Program-made: the position numbers and the translations under genes | Part shown: positions 32,644 through 45,320 of the stretch, piece after piece | How the letters are laid out: every line of letters begins with the position of its first letter | Numbering within the stretch: the first letter of the stretch is position 1 | From: Fragilariopsis cylindrus CCMP1102 | Lineage: Eukaryota > Bacillariophyta > Bacillariophyceae > Bacillariales > Bacillariaceae | NCBI GenBank assembly: GCA_900095095.1 | Contig: FMBT01000420.1 | Span: forward strand, 62,001-126,000 | Direction: 5' to 3' | Length of the DNA stretch: 64,000 bases | Notes under the pieces: generated by a model | Told to the model about the DNA's origin: nothing | The model's input: the letters and a program-made list of their open reading frames with translations, nothing else | Databases searched by the model: none

Positions 32644-33211
32644 CCCATCCGCGACATGACATGACAAGATCACTAGGATAGTATTAGGATACGATTAGAC
32701 CAAGCGATTAGACTCTGACAAGATCGAGAAGTCTCACAAATTTGAATCAAACTGAACACGTTCAAAGAACCGAGGAGTTGTTTCAGAACTGTTCACGACT
32801 CACATCTCACCATCTCACAATATTGATATATTTTTTTTATTTTTCGGGTCCGTCTGTCACGTGTACGTACGCACGTTTCTAACACGTAACTTTTGAACTT
32901 TAATACATCGTACGATTTTTCAAGCGAGCTAGCTAGCTACAGTAGCTAGCTTCGAAGCTAGCAGTAGTAACTAACGATAATAACAAATTATACTGTAGTA
33001 GTAAAACACTCTCATGCCTGATGAATCATAGTCTCGCTGTGCGTTCCAACACATATAAGTATTAACTCCGCACCTCACTATTCCACCTATTTGAAGGTAA
33101 ACAGAAGACGGGCGTCAGTCCAACTTACTAGTTATCGTCGTTTTAAGTTTTAATAAAAAAATAAAATAAAATAAACTACATAACAAAACATAAACATACA
33201 GCAATTATACC
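32644..33211. promoter_or_regulatory. Divergent promoter region with GCTAGC palindromes
   Basis: About 570 nt between divergent genes (EEP leftwards, CRNKL1 rightwards). A cluster of GCTAGC/AGCTAGCT palindromes lies at 32928-32962, including AGCTAGCTTCGAAGCTAGC, which can form a hairpin. A CACGTG-containing word (GTCACGTGTACGTACG) at about 32857-32872 resembles an E/G-box. Function is inferred from position only. Confidence 0.4.
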
Positions 33212-35395
33212 ATGTCCAACCGCAATGCAGGTCAAGTCAAGAATCGAGCGCCAGCGCCGATCCAAATATCCGCGGAACAACTGCTTCGGGAATCAGCTGA
33301 TCGACAGGAGGTATTGACAGTCGATCCGGTCGTGCAGGTGCATGATGGAGAGGAATATCAATCGTATCTTCGAGATCGTAGAAAACACTTCGAGGACAAC
33401 ATCCGATACCGTCGCGAACACATCGGAAATTGGGTCAAATATGCGAAACTGGAGGAAGAACACAAAGAATTTGAACGAGCTCGATCGGTATTTGAACGTT
33501 CCCTCGAGGTGGAACCCCGATCGGCGGAATTATGGCTCCGGTACTCTCAATTTGAGATGAGGAATGAATTTCTAAATCACGCCAGGAATATCTTGGACCG
33601 TGCCGTCCAATTGTTACCTCGAACAGACTTTTTATGGTACAAATACGTATATATGGAAGAATTGGTACGAGACATACCAAAATGTCGGGCTGTCTTCGAA
33701 CGATGGATGAAATGGATGCCGGATGACAACGCCTGGGCGGCTTATGCACGCTTCGAAACCAGGTGTGGAGGTGGAACAGGTAACGACCGCGGTGAGGCGG
33801 TGATGAGACGATACGTCAACGCGTATCCGTCCGCAAAATCTTTCACAAAATTCGCCAAGTGGGCGGAATATGAAGCGAAGAATGTCGACCTTGCACGGAC
33901 GATATGGGAGGCGTGTTTGTCGGAACTAGAACCAGAAGAATCCAAACAGGCTCGAGTATTTTCTAGATTCGCGAACTTCGAAGAACGACAGGGAGAATAC
34001 GATCGTGCTCGGGTGATTTACAAGCACGCCATTGTGTTGCTACGACTGGAAGAATTAGATAAAATGAAAGCGGAGAAATTGTCCTCGGATCACGACGACT
34101 ATGATATTCCCGATTGGGAAATCAAACAACGGAAGGAATTATACAAGTCGTATTTGACCTTTGAAAAGAAACATGGGAATCGGCAGGGTATTGAACGGAT
34201 CTTGTTGACAAAGCAACGAAGGGAATATAATGAACGCGTCGAACGAGATCCTTATGATTACGATGCTTGGTTTGAATTTACCAAGCTAGAAGAAGATCAC
34301 GCGCTCCTCGTAGTGGATAAAAATAACCGTAATCGTGGTGATCCGACTGCTGTTCGGGATGTTTACGAACGAGCTGTGGCACAAATTCCTCCCGGCGATA
34401 CAGGCGTTAAAGAACATTGGAAGAGGTACATATATTTGTGGATATACTATGCTACATACGAAGAACTGACCAACCATAATCTAGAACGAGCTTCGGAAAT
34501 ATACCAAACCTGTCTAGATCGCGTCATCCCCCACAAACAATTTTCGTTTGCTAAATTGTGGATATACGCGGCAAAACTCCAAATCAGACGAAAGAATCTA
34601 ACTGCCGCACGAAAACTTTTAGGGAAAGCCATCGGGATGTGTCATGGCGGTAAGGAAAGAATCTTCAAGGAGTACATTGCCATCGAAATGTCTTTAGGAG
34701 AAATTGATCGTTGTCGGGCTTTGTACAACAATTATTTGAAGTCCATGCCTCAAAATTGTGAGGCATGGACTAAGTACGCTGAACTAGAAAAGTCCCTTGG
34801 TGAGTCCGAACGATGTCGGGCTATCTTGTCACTGGCAATTTCACAGCCCAGTCTAGACATGCCAGAAGTATTATGGAAATCATTTATCGACTTCGAAATC
34901 GAAGAGGGAGAGGCTAGCCATGCCCGACGATTGTACGAACGACTATTAGAAAAAACAAGCCACGTTAAGGTTTGGATATCGTACGCACAATTCGAGGCAG
35001 GAGATATCGGTGCAGGACTTCCGAAGTCTCGAACGATTCTTGACAAGGCTTATGATCTACTCAAAGAAGAAGGGCTCAAGGAGGAACGGGTCTTGCTCTT
35101 GGATGCATGGCGAGGTCTTGAACAACAAAAGGGTGACACTGAAAGCGTTGCAATTGTGGAAAAGAGACTGCCACGTCGTGTAAAGCGAAAGCGCATGCGA
35201 AAGGACGACGACGGGAACGATCTTGGCTGGGAAGAGTACTTCGACTATCAATTTCCTGATGACGATGATCAAGGGGCATCAAATCTCAAAATTCTTGAGA
35301 TGGCTGCCAAATGGAAGCGTCAGCACGATGACGACGATGACGACTCGGACGACGATGATGATGATGACGACGATGATGACGATATGGATGAATAG
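33212..35395 (+). CDS. CRNKL1: Crooked-neck-like splicing factor (HAT-repeat protein)
   Basis: 727 aa, single exon, no break. It is built of HAT (half-a-TPR) repeats from about residue 45 to 690; clear examples are IGNWVKYAKLEEEHKEFERA, SAELWLRYSQFEMRNEFLNH and NCEAWTKYAELEKSLGESER. The N terminus (ISAEQLLRESADRQE then the DGEEYQSYLRDRRKHFEDNI segment) is the family's conserved entry to the repeats. Clf1/Crn is a scaffold of the NineTeen complex and is needed for spliceosome activation in the nucleus. Length agrees with yeast and animal members. Near the C terminus are a basic patch (RRVKRKRMRK) and a long Asp run. It is strongly conserved and probably constitutive. Confidence 0.95.
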   Translation: MSNRNAGQVKNRAPAPIQISAEQLLRESADRQEVLTVDPVVQVHDGEEYQSYLRDRRKHFEDNIRYRREHIGNWVKYAKLEEEHKEFERARSVFERSLEVEPRSAELWLRYSQFEMRNEFLNHARNILDRAVQLLPRTDFLWYKYVYMEELVRDIPKCRAVFERWMKWMPDDNAWAAYARFETRCGGGTGNDRGEAVMRRYVNAYPSAKSFTKFAKWAEYEAKNVDLARTIWEACLSELEPEESKQARVFSRFANFEERQGEYDRARVIYKHAIVLLRLEELDKMKAEKLSSDHDDYDIPDWEIKQRKELYKSYLTFEKKHGNRQGIERILLTKQRREYNERVERDPYDYDAWFEFTKLEEDHALLVVDKNNRNRGDPTAVRDVYERAVAQIPPGDTGVKEHWKRYIYLWIYYATYEELTNHNLERASEIYQTCLDRVIPHKQFSFAKLWIYAAKLQIRRKNLTAARKLLGKAIGMCHGGKERIFKEYIAIEMSLGEIDRCRALYNNYLKSMPQNCEAWTKYAELEKSLGESERCRAILSLAISQPSLDMPEVLWKSFIDFEIEEGEASHARRLYERLLEKTSHVKVWISYAQFEAGDIGAGLPKSRTILDKAYDLLKEEGLKEERVLLLDAWRGLEQQKGDTESVAIVEKRLPRRVKRKRMRKDDDGNDLGWEEYFDYQFPDDDDQGASNLKILEMAAKWKRQHDDDDDDSDDDDDDDDDDDDMDE

Positions 35396-35703
35396 AAGTA
35401 ATAATCTATGATAGAATCTATTATATCATAACACAAGCTAGTAACAAATTCGTTGAAATTCTTTAAAAACATGAAAATTATTTTATGGTTGTTGCCAAGG
35501 ACTGTCTAACACACTCTAGCAGTAGTATAGAGTATTGAATAGTATCACGTTTTAGGTTGGTATTTGTAAAATGGTTGTAACTCCATTAAACCCCGTTTTC
35601 TAAGCTACTAGTATTACCATCGTATCATCTTTTTTACTGTAGCTCTTCTCTAGAAGTGTAAGAAAATTAGATGGTGGAATAGTTTTGCTCTACTGTATGC
35701 CAT
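35396..35703. other. Convergent intergenic region
   Basis: About 300 nt between the 3' ends of CRNKL1 and the TrhO-like gene. Only AT-rich sequence is seen. Confidence 0.4.
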
Positions 35704-36831
35704 TCACTGGCATAGTAATAGTGCTTGGTGTCGGTTCCGGTAGAAATTCCATCTCCGCCTCATGCTTCTGCTTGGCTCTTCTTCCTCGCATTCTAATCTT
35801 TCAACCTTGCTAGAATTATCGTGATCGTTTGAGGTTACTTCTGCATTTTTCCAGAAACCCCAGCATTTACCGTCACATACTGCACCGAGTTGTTCTTGAC
35901 AGGATCGACATCGTCGGGGTGCATTTGGATCAATCAAATGACAGTCTTCTTTTATTTCGCGTATTCGAGTTTCTGCCTTATTAATTTGCCTTGTTAACGT
36001 TCTTCGAACATTCTTATTGTTACCCCGTTCTACTGAAGCTTCGTCCCGGAGAATCCGCAAGACACGCTGTTGTTCTTCTAATTCGCTTTGATCGAAGATT
36101 TCTAAAAATGAGAAGTAGCATGACTTCCATGCGGCGTGTCGTTTACAATGAAATTCTCGCAGCGTTTTACTCCTTGTTCTACATTTTTCACAGATCAAAA
36201 CTAAATCACGACACACAGTACAAACTCGTGACCCACAAAGCTCATCAAAAGGATCACTACATTCTACACATCTCCCAACAACTTCGTACGACTCGTTCTC
36301 ATCATCATCATCATTATCATCATCATTATCATCATCGTCGTTGTCATCATCGCAGTCGCAGTCGTCGTCATTATTTTAATTGCAACGGAATTATTTCTGT
36401 GATAATCAACATCATTGTCATTTTCTTCGTGATCATCATTATCATTCTCATCGCATTTTATCACTTTCGTTGCAAAATTTGGTTTCATCGCCACCCGTTT
36501 GTCGAATGTAAAATTAAGACCTTTGAAGTGACCATCATTACCATATATTTCTAAATATCGATGTATCCCTCCTGATAATTGATTAACATCCTCAACTCCC
36601 TTTCTCTTCAATAGAACTGATGCCTTTTCACATCTAATCCCACCTGTACAATACATCAATACCTTTTTATCACGTAATTCGTTAGCATTTTGTTCGCAGA
36701 ATTTTTCAAAGGAAGAAAAGGTTGTTGTTTCTGGATCAATCGCTTTCACATTTGTTCTGGGGTCAACAAAATGTCCAATGTCATGTTCGAAGGTATTTCG
36801 TACGTCAATCATGACTACCTCTTTAGTTTGG

Positions 36832-36863
<32 letters not shown>

Positions 36864-37611
36864 GGTGTGATTGTATCGACGGCAATGATATTGATAACGA
36901 TGATAATTCCAAAATTTCATGAAATTCTTCTGGTGAAAGGTGTTTTCCAGTTTCGAGTGGAATATCATTTACGTTGACTAGACCGGATGTGCTGACAATT
37001 TCCTTGACGATACTGATCTTTAAATCAGGAAATAGTTGTCCCGAAGTAGAAGATTCATAGGAAATTTTCCAGTCGACGTCTTGAAATATCCTACTAGTAC
37101 TACTGCTGTCATCATCCTCGTTACCGGTATCGTCATTGTCATGGATATTACTATTGGTTCTATCGGTATTAACGTTACTAGTATTTGGACCAGTTATTCT
37201 TTCCTCATCACCATCACAATCGTCGTCGTCGTCGTCGTCGTCGTCGTCATCTGGTGGCGTCGTAATATTCATCGATAAATCATTGTAGCCTTTCATCAGC
37301 TCGATGTACGTCTCGATATCTTTACGGGATCCAGAAAGAGTTCCATTAATACCTTCTGTTGATATCAAAATTCGACCCACCAATGGCAAACGGCGTCGCT
37401 TTATTCTTCCTATTGGTAACGAGGATATTTTATCTGACGATGACGACGGCGACGACGATAGGTTGTTTTCGTGCCACATATAGAGTTTTCGGACGTTGCC
37501 TTTGGGATCTTCCCACCATCTTTCGATAGCCCGTGAAGATGAAGACGAAGACGAAGACGACGAAGAGAAATATTTATAAAAGAGCACGATCGCCTGTTTT
37601 TCTTTCGTCAT
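35704..37611 (-). CDS. TrhO-like rhodanese, tRNA uridine 5-hydroxylase (frame-broken)
   Basis: TrhO (YceA family) hydroxylates U34 of tRNAs. The first frame (37611 to about 36840) has the N-terminal ferredoxin-like part: AIVLFYKYF, GRILISTEGINGTLSGS and FPDLKISIVKEIV. The second frame (about 36830-36370) is the rhodanese domain: VVMIDVRNTFEHDIGHF, VLMYCTGGIRCEKASVLL with the catalytic Cys pair, and GGIHRYLEIYGNDGHFKGLN. The third frame (to 35704) has the Cys-rich tail VGRCVECSDPFDELCGSRVC and ICEKC, then coiled-coil-like sequence and another CRSCQ...C cluster. The first join lies in the CAA run at 36831-36864 (shift of the opposite sign), the second at about 36372-36385 in an A-rich tract. 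Ser and Asp runs interrupt conserved blocks. Compartment unknown. Confidence 0.8.
36831..36864 (-). repeat. (CAA)n microsatellite at a frame switch
   Basis: About eleven CAA units read as poly-Gln in the upstream frame and poly-Asn in the downstream frame of the TrhO-like gene; the protein frame changes inside the run, so the repeat has changed length by a non-multiple of three or is miscounted. Confidence 0.9.
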
Positions 37612-37858
37612 TGTCTTCGTTGTCAGATAAATATAAAGGACAACTTACTGTACTTGTTTTTCGTCGTATTTAACTTGCACTATATTTTGATTACAGTATG
37701 TTTGACTGTTTGATGTGGAAAAGCTAAGAAAGTCCTTAATAGTTCGGTCCTGTATAGTATTGAGTATTATGTATACTGTACTGTATTCATAAATAATTTA
37801 TTTGTCTTCTGTTTTTATATTTTTACCGTTATCACCTCTTTTCTTTACATCCTCATTC

Positions 37859-37872
37859 GCCGATATTATGTG
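37859..37872. repeat. Target-site duplication, left copy
   Basis: The 14-nt word GCCGATATTATGTG occurs here and at 48485-48498, exactly bracketing the non-LTR element; the flanking bases differ on both sides. Confidence 0.8.
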
Positions 37873-37970
37873 TATAACTTATTATTTAATAGCTGCAGCT
37901 TTGCTCCTTAAGGTCTTAGAAAGACAGAAAGTCAACAATCTACCCGCCAAATTTATTCTACATTTATTTA

Positions 37971-40900
37971 TTACTTAGGTTCATCTCCAAATCTGTCATC
38001 AATTATCTGCTTTCCTACCTCCAATGCTGTTTGCTCTCTGCTAGTTGATCTCTTCTTTCCCAATTTGTTGTACAATGTTGATATCAAATGATTAACCTTA
38101 TGTTTGATTTTCTTTATTACTGGAAGTACTCTACTTGATGATCGCTTCTTCTTTAATCTGGTGTACACATTTGTCAATGGATTATTGGAATATTTCTTTG
38201 GTTTCGATTGCTTTGTTGTTTTCCTTGATACCTTGGTCTTTGCTGGTTTGTTTGCAGTGAAGTGTTGCCATATCGGTTTGCTGTTTTCTTGTGCTAATTC
38301 CTTCACTCTTTTCATGCTATGATCTATTACTGGTCTCCATCTGTTGATCCACTTTTTCAATTGTTGGTTTGTGTCTGCAAGTTTTGATAGTAGTGTTTCA
38401 TCATATATCTTAATTTCATCTTCTGGCAATACCATTTCTCTCAGTGTATACAGATGAGTTACTTTCTTGCATAGAGATTCATATTCTGCCACTATTCTGC
38501 CCCCTAATACTGGTGTATTTCTGTCAATGCACCTATCTGTCCACATTTCTAATATTATTGGTACTATTGACTGAAAGAAACCATGAAATTCTTCTGTTTT
38601 ATTTTTGCTTTTTGTTGTTTTGTTGTTGTTGTTTGCATCGTTTTGTTGCTCTTGTTGTCTTTTCTTCTGTCTTTTTATCCTATCATACTCAATTGGATCT
38701 ACTAGGCGTAGTCTGGTCTTGTATGCTTTCTGTTGTATTCTCCACTCCTTTGAAAATTTTCCTCTTAACAGATTGTCCCATCCTATTACTGTTTGTTCAT
38801 CTATTAAGTTTTTGTACCTTTCCATGCCTTTCCCCCCTCTTATTCTGAACATGGTGTTGGACATGCAGTCCCCTTTGAAGTAAGCCATTAAACCTTCCTG
38901 TAGTATGTCACACAAGTTCTTGTCCACTGTTTTGCGCAGTACATTTATTTGATTGACAACCTTCTTTCTTACGCTTCTTCTGTTATCACACTGAAGGATG
39001 TGGTCATCATCTTCATCATCCAAACATGATGCGCATCTCTTGTCATGGAAGTGGTCTCTTTTGTGTACTCTTTCTCCTGTTGGAAGTTTCTTTATGCAAA
39101 ATTTATGCATCCATGCTATTCCTTTTGTTGATAGGCGTTTCTTGTAGACTGGTCGAAATACGTCCCAATCTATCAAGTCAAAAATATTGTCACTCCACTT
39201 GAATCTTTCACAGTAGAATTTTCGTAGTGGTTTTAGTAGTATTATTTCTCTTACTGTGTTTTTGAAGTTTCTTGTTATTGTTCTTCCTTCGATGTGGAAC
39301 TGTATGCATGTGTTTGGATCCATTGGTACAGTAGGTTTTTCTTGTAGTCTCTTCAGGCCTATCGTTGCCAATTCATCTGCTTCTGAGTTCAGATAAGCCT
39401 CTAGTGGCATTGCTTTCTCATCAAAGACCAAATCATCTTGGTGACTCTTTACCCAGCTTAGTTTTGGATATGTTCTGAATTTCTTCAAAGTCCTACTCAG
39501 TGCTGAAAGTACGTCCCACTCTGAATTTAGTACTGTCTTCAGATGCGCTGTTGGATATTCATCATATGCTTCTAATTTCTTTATCATACTTAGACTGTCA
39601 GTGTACACCTGTATTTTACCTCTTGCTGGTTCTTCACATTGTATTTGATTATCATAGTATTCTGTTATCAATTGTAATAGCTTTGCTGCTGCTAGTAGTG
39701 CACATATTTCTGATCTGAATGACAGTGGATCATTTCCTGATGGTTGTCCGTAGCAGGATAATAGTATTGTTCCATCTTCATTGGCAACAACAAATCCCAG
39801 AGATCCTTTGAGTGGTATTGCCCCACCGTCGGTCGCTATATTGTATTTTCTTGGTGATTTTATTAGTTCATACACTTCATATGGTGTGGTGAAGAAGTTT
39901 ATTTCTGCATAGTACTGTGATACATGTTCTTCTTGTGACTGTATATACTGCATTATAGTTTTGCTCTCCATGGGTTGTTGTTTTTCTTCTTGTTGTCTTA
40001 ATGAGTGGTGTTTTGTTATTCTCCATCCGTCATTGGTATCTATTACATCTGTTGGTGTTGCATCAGTCGGTAGTCTTTCCACATTTCCATCCGGTACATA
40101 GTTGTAGGTATCATTGTCTGCTATCTTGTGGCAGTCATAGTAGTATTCTCCATTGGTGTGCCATTCTTTTCTGTAACTCCTGTATAATACGTCTGTGTCT
40201 TCTGAATAATAGAATGGCCACAGTCGTTCGGAATCATTAGCTCGGACGAGCCAGTCACCTAGTGGTTTCATTAGTCTCATCCGTTGTCCTATCTCACCTG
40301 TCATTCTTCCCTCTTCCCTGTACTTTTTCTCATATTGTATCACTTCTGTATGGTTTAATTCCTCTTCATCGTTGTCTTCGTAGAGTATTTTGTAGTATTT
40401 GCCTGTATTGTTAGTTACAATGCCTCTGTACGCTACTCCAACCCAGTATTTGAGTATGAACGTTCCAGTACTAACTTTATCTATCATTGCTTTTCGCTGT
40501 TGCAGGTCCTCATATTCGATGAGGGAATCCCTATTTTCCAGTGAGGTTGGATCATTTCTTGGCTCGGTGGTTAGGTTGAGTCGCGATCTGGATCCGGGTT
40601 CGGTTCTTGGTTCATTTGGTTTTGGCTCGGTTCGTGGTTCAAAGAGGCTTGTTTCAGTCGATTCCGGGTTTGAACCTTGGTTCAAATTTGGCTTGCAGAG
40701 TGTTTTCAGGAATTTTCTCCACACTGTCCATGATTGATCACCAGGTTTTTCTTGTGTTATTTCATTCAGTTTGGACGTACATTGTCTTATGCTTCTTTCA
40801 CCTTTTGCTATGGATGGTAGTATGAATGCTCCATCAGCAGTGCATAAGTCGGAAATTCGTTTTACTTGTAGATAGCTCTTGCAGTAGTGAATTTGGTTGA

Positions 40901-43900
40901 TTTCTGCATTTGTGTAGTGTTTCAATTTTGTTCTATCCAATGTCAGTGCTGCTGATGGTACACATACTACATCCATGATGTACGTGTCACCCATTCGTTC
41001 ATCGATTGATTGTGGTATGCATTCGATTTCAAGACTGGCTCCGTGCTTTGCGAGGAATCGTCGTATATGTACATAATAGTGGCCTTCAAGATGGGGCGCT
41101 CTGATTCTGGGATACTGTAGTAGTGGTTTTGATAGTCCTGATGCATGTTGAAAAGTCCGTAGGAAGATCGTGGCTAGTTGCTTGCCATAGCCCGGCGTTC
41201 TTAGTTGTCTTATGAGATTTTGTACTGCATCTAATCCTTGTTCTATTCGTAGGTCATTACAACCTACTCCTCCATACGCTCTTGGTCCAAATACTAGCGC
41301 ATGTGCATGTGTTCTGGCTATACTGATTTTATTCAGTAGTGTTGGGATATATTTCTTCTGTAGATCATGCAATTGATGTTGACTGAGGTGACACATGCTG
41401 AGTGGATATCCTACGCTGCTGAGAAATACTGCCGTATAATGGACCCAAGCGCATCTTGGTGACATTGCTGAGCAAGCTAGCTTTCTGTTGTGAGTTCCTG
41501 AGGTTTTAACTAATTTTCCTTGCTGTGACTTTTGATTCTTGCTTGTTCCTTGTTCCGTACCTAGGAACCGATACGTCGTGTATGGTGATATTGGTTTGAT
41601 TATTACTTCTTTGTTGTTCTGCCTATCTTTTATTATTATTATGTTGGTTGGATCAGCTGGTGCAATAACTGGTGCACCATTCAGCCCAAATTGAAAAGCT
41701 AGTACTTGTGCAAAGCACTTGTCAAGGTTTAGAGCTCCTCCTGTTGCTCGCAATAAATCATTCCATAGTTGTGCATCATGTTGTGTTCTAATAATGATAT
41801 CATTTACTGTTTCCCAGTCTTCACCATTGTTTGTAATATTATTATCATCCACAAATCCTAACATGCCAATTATTTCACTATATAGTCTCCATGGGTCTTC
41901 ATATTTACATCCGTGTCCATACCTGTCATGAATATCAAACAGCATTGATACTAATTTAGTCCATCCTTGTGCTGATGCAGCACTACCTTGTCCAGATCCA
42001 AATGCAGGTGATTCATCTGAGTGTTGGTATGTTTCTTTTGATATTCCTATTCCAGTTTTTATTGCATATTTTGCTACTCTTAGCAGTTCTCCTAATATTT
42101 TTGTTAGTTTCTTGGGACATCCAAAAGATTGTAAGCACAGACTAAGTAAATGTACTAGTATTCTGTCAAAACACGCTGTTGCATCATTGTTGAATTTCAC
42201 CAGAGCCTTTCTTGTTACCATTGCCATTTCATTTTGAGTTACATCTACAAAGACTGGATCCATTGCTCGTCTATTCGGGCGGCTTCCATACACTCCCTTG
42301 TTGAGTAGGAAGTTATCTTCACAGTGTTGGTCTAGTTCTCTGAAGACTAATGAGAATAGTAGGTTCAAATCACATTCATATAGGTGTATCACTCGTAGTC
42401 TGTGTATTCGTGGTATTCCAGTTTCCTTCGCCAGCATGCAGGTGAGTATGTACTCCCAACGTTTGTAGACGTGTTCGTTATCGTATGCTGTTTGTAGCAT
42501 TGTTGCATGCAGCTCTATTAAGTCTTGTCTAATATCTTCTAATCGTTCACGATCTTTCTTGTTCTTTGCCTTTAGTGGTCTGAACAGAGCATGAAAATGA
42601 CCTAGGTGTCTTCCTGAAGGTGATGTGCTTGTTCGTTCTTTCCATCGTTTATATTTATCCATCATTTTTTCAGCTGTTATTTCTATTTTCAGTTCTTTTG
42701 AATGGCGTTTCATTGATGTTAGCAGAAATCTTGACCATTCGTCATCCGTTATATCAGTAGGATCTCCAGTTCCTTCCAGGAACTGTTCTGCTTGTATCGT
42801 ATCTGCACCAAAACCTATCTTGCGTATTACTTCTGGTGATGCCAATGGAGTGAATTCTGCTTGCCTGAAGTGTCTAATATTCTTCTCCAGTATTACTCTT
42901 TCAATTGTTGGTCCATCTGTTATAGCTAAGTACTCAATCTCAATTCCTTCTTTTGGTAGTGGTACCCTTACAGCTGATAGTCCTCCAGGGCAGTTCATCT
43001 TGGACGGTAACTCCGACATCATCTGTTTAGTATCTTTTGCTCTTTGGAATATCTGGGCTGCTCTTTTTGCATCCATTTCCGGATTCATTGCTACATATGC
43101 TGCTTCCTGTTCCTCTCCGATGTTAGTCGTCTTTGTTCTGTTATCTCTTATTAGTTTTCTTCTATTCTTCTGTGCTATACTCAGTGCTTTGGATGCCTCT
43201 TCAATGTCTGCTGGGAGTTGTATTTGGTTCTTCAACAAGAGCTGCTTTTGCTGTATTTGATTACTGCAATCGATGTTGTTTTTCAGACTAGACAAGTGGA
43301 TACGGAGTATGTTTGCTGTCGTCATCACTTCATTTACTTCCTCTGACCATGGTTCTCTATGATGTATTCTGCACTGTTCTTCTGCTTCTAGCATCACTGA
43401 TGTTATTTCTCTGTCAAGTGCCTCCAATTTCTTCTTTTCATACCAGTTCTTTTGTAATTTTACTCTCCTGTAGATATCTCTCATCTTGAAAACTTTATGG
43501 AGGTGTTCCACATATTTTGTGATGTTCTTTGGATGGGTTCCTCTGATTGCTCTTGATGATGCTGAGAATATCGATGGTAACTGTCGGTCTAGGAATCCAG
43601 CTAGTGCAAAGTCCACAAAATAGCCTCTGTGATCTGATGCTATTCTTGCATGGAAAGGTTCGTATCCACTTCGAAGTATGTGGTCTACTAGCCTTGGCGT
43701 TACAAATACATAATCTAATCTTTTGACTCCTCTTGTATACGTTGTTATGTCTACTATACCATGTTGATGACTGTGGGCATCCGTAAGTCCTCCTGCAGAT
43801 ATAACTTTCACCATACCGTTCGGATCGTCTCCTACTAATTCATTGAAGTCGCCTGTTAATATGATATCTTTGTCTTCCGTCCTTGCCTTCTTTACTAGTG

Positions 43901-44498
43901 CTGTTAAGTCTTCTATAAATAATTTCTTTGGATCTGGATCTCTAATGTCTTTTAATTTATATAATGCTGTTTGTTGGTTGTACAGTGTGTCATCTCCTAC
44001 TTTTGCATTTTTGTGTTGTGATACATTGTAAGCTGTTAGCACCATTATCTCTTTGTTATCTTTTCCTATCAGTGTGTAACCACACCATCTGCCATACGGA
44101 TCTGTAATTGTTTCTCTTATTCTGCCCACTAATGATCCAGTTATTCCTACCATATTTCCTCCAGGTTTTGTGAAGCTTAGAACTGGTGCTGTTGACGATG
44201 AGTGTAATATTTTGCAATCTTCATTGTTGTCTCTCCACATTCTTTGTTTTGACATTTTTGTAGCCCGTCGTGCCAATGCATTTGATTCATCACCATGGGT
44301 TTCATTGAATGTAAATATATCAGCTCCTGCCCTTTTCACTTCATTGAATGCCGAGTCTAATCCTATACCATCTCTATCATATATTCCACATACATTTTGA
44401 CAGTATACTCGCACATATGGTGTATCATTGCCTATTGCTATATCATCACAGATATGTCCAAACGGTAGGTTTTCTTGTGTTATCTTCATTGTATTCGG

Positions 44499-44534
<36 letters not shown>

Positions 44535-45320
44535 CGTTGCTGTTGTTGTTGTCGATGCTTCATTATCATTGTTATAATTATTATTATTTTGTACACTATC
44601 TTCTTCTTCACCTTCGTCGTCGCTTGACACAAAGAATAGGTCTTCTTCACTGGTTGTTCCTTCGTCACCATTTGCAGTGGGTTCACCCTCACTTTCCATG
44701 GGGGCTGGCCTCTTTTCTGGTGTGGAATATGGTAGTATTTCTTCTGCAATTCGCGATAATTTAGTCCTTAACTCACTATTTCGTACTGATTTAGTGTTTA
44801 TTCCTTCACTATTTCGTTCCTTTCGCACTGATTTAGTCCTTAATTGTTCACTATTTCGTACTGATTTAGTGTTTTCTTCTCTGTTTCGCACTAATTTAGT
44901 GTTAATTTTTTCAATTCGCGATACTTTAGTCCTAATATTTTGTTGTTGTTGTTGATCATCATCTTCCTCGTCATCTTCACTATCGCTGTCCTCTCTGTTT
45001 CTATCCTGTAACCCTGGTATTTTACTGTATTCATCTTCCTCTTCATTATCGATCTCACTATCACTATCTTCTCTATTCCTTTCCTGTACGCTACTTATTC
45101 TTTCTATTGCTTCTTTTAATTGTTCCAGTCTCTTTTCAATCGGTAGTCGTTGTCGTGGAGTGTCTTCTTCACTATCATCATCTGATGATTCAACAGCGCC
45201 ATATCTACTAATTAACTCTGGTATATTTGGTTCATTATTTTGTTGTTCTTTAAATTGTTTTCTTGATGCTACTAATTTCTTCTCCTCATTGGTCTCATCA
45301 TCATCATCGCCTCTATTCAT
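37971..45320 (-). CDS. LINE ORF2: endonuclease, reverse transcriptase, Tudor-like segment, RNase H, zinc knuckle
   Basis: 2449 aa. The N terminus (about 1-290) is acidic and holds a family of short TKSVRNSE-type repeats (44740-44950). APE endonuclease (about 300-560): VRVYCQNVCGI, ADIFTFNETHGDE (Glu), ILTGDFNELVGD, KRLDYVFV and RIASDHRGYF. RT (about 900-1260): LVKFNNDATACFDRI (first Asp), GSGQGSAASAQGWTKL and IGMLGFVDDNNI (the xxDD box). At about 1610-1660: WVGVAYRGIV then YYKILYEDNDEEELNHTEV, a Tudor/SGF29-like pattern not expected in LINEs. RNase H (about 1825-2000): NIATDGGAIPLKGSLGF, RSEICALLAAAKL, VYTDSLSMIKKL and LNSEADELA. Zinc knuckle: KRCASCLDDEDDDHILQC. The tail is Lys-rich. The start codon overlaps the ORF1 stop (ATGAATAG). 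Confidence 0.9.
40325..40490 (-). other. Tudor-like module inside LINE ORF2
   Basis: It encodes about 55 residues with the pattern G-x-x-(F/Y)-x-G-x-V ... YY-x-I-x-YED-x-DEEEL ... EV, typical of small Tudor/PWWP/SGF29-like barrels common in diatom proteins. It lies between the RT domain and RNase H, preceded by an EPRTEP-type repeat. If folded, it might bind a methylated Lys or Arg and guide targeting; that is inference. Confidence 0.5.
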
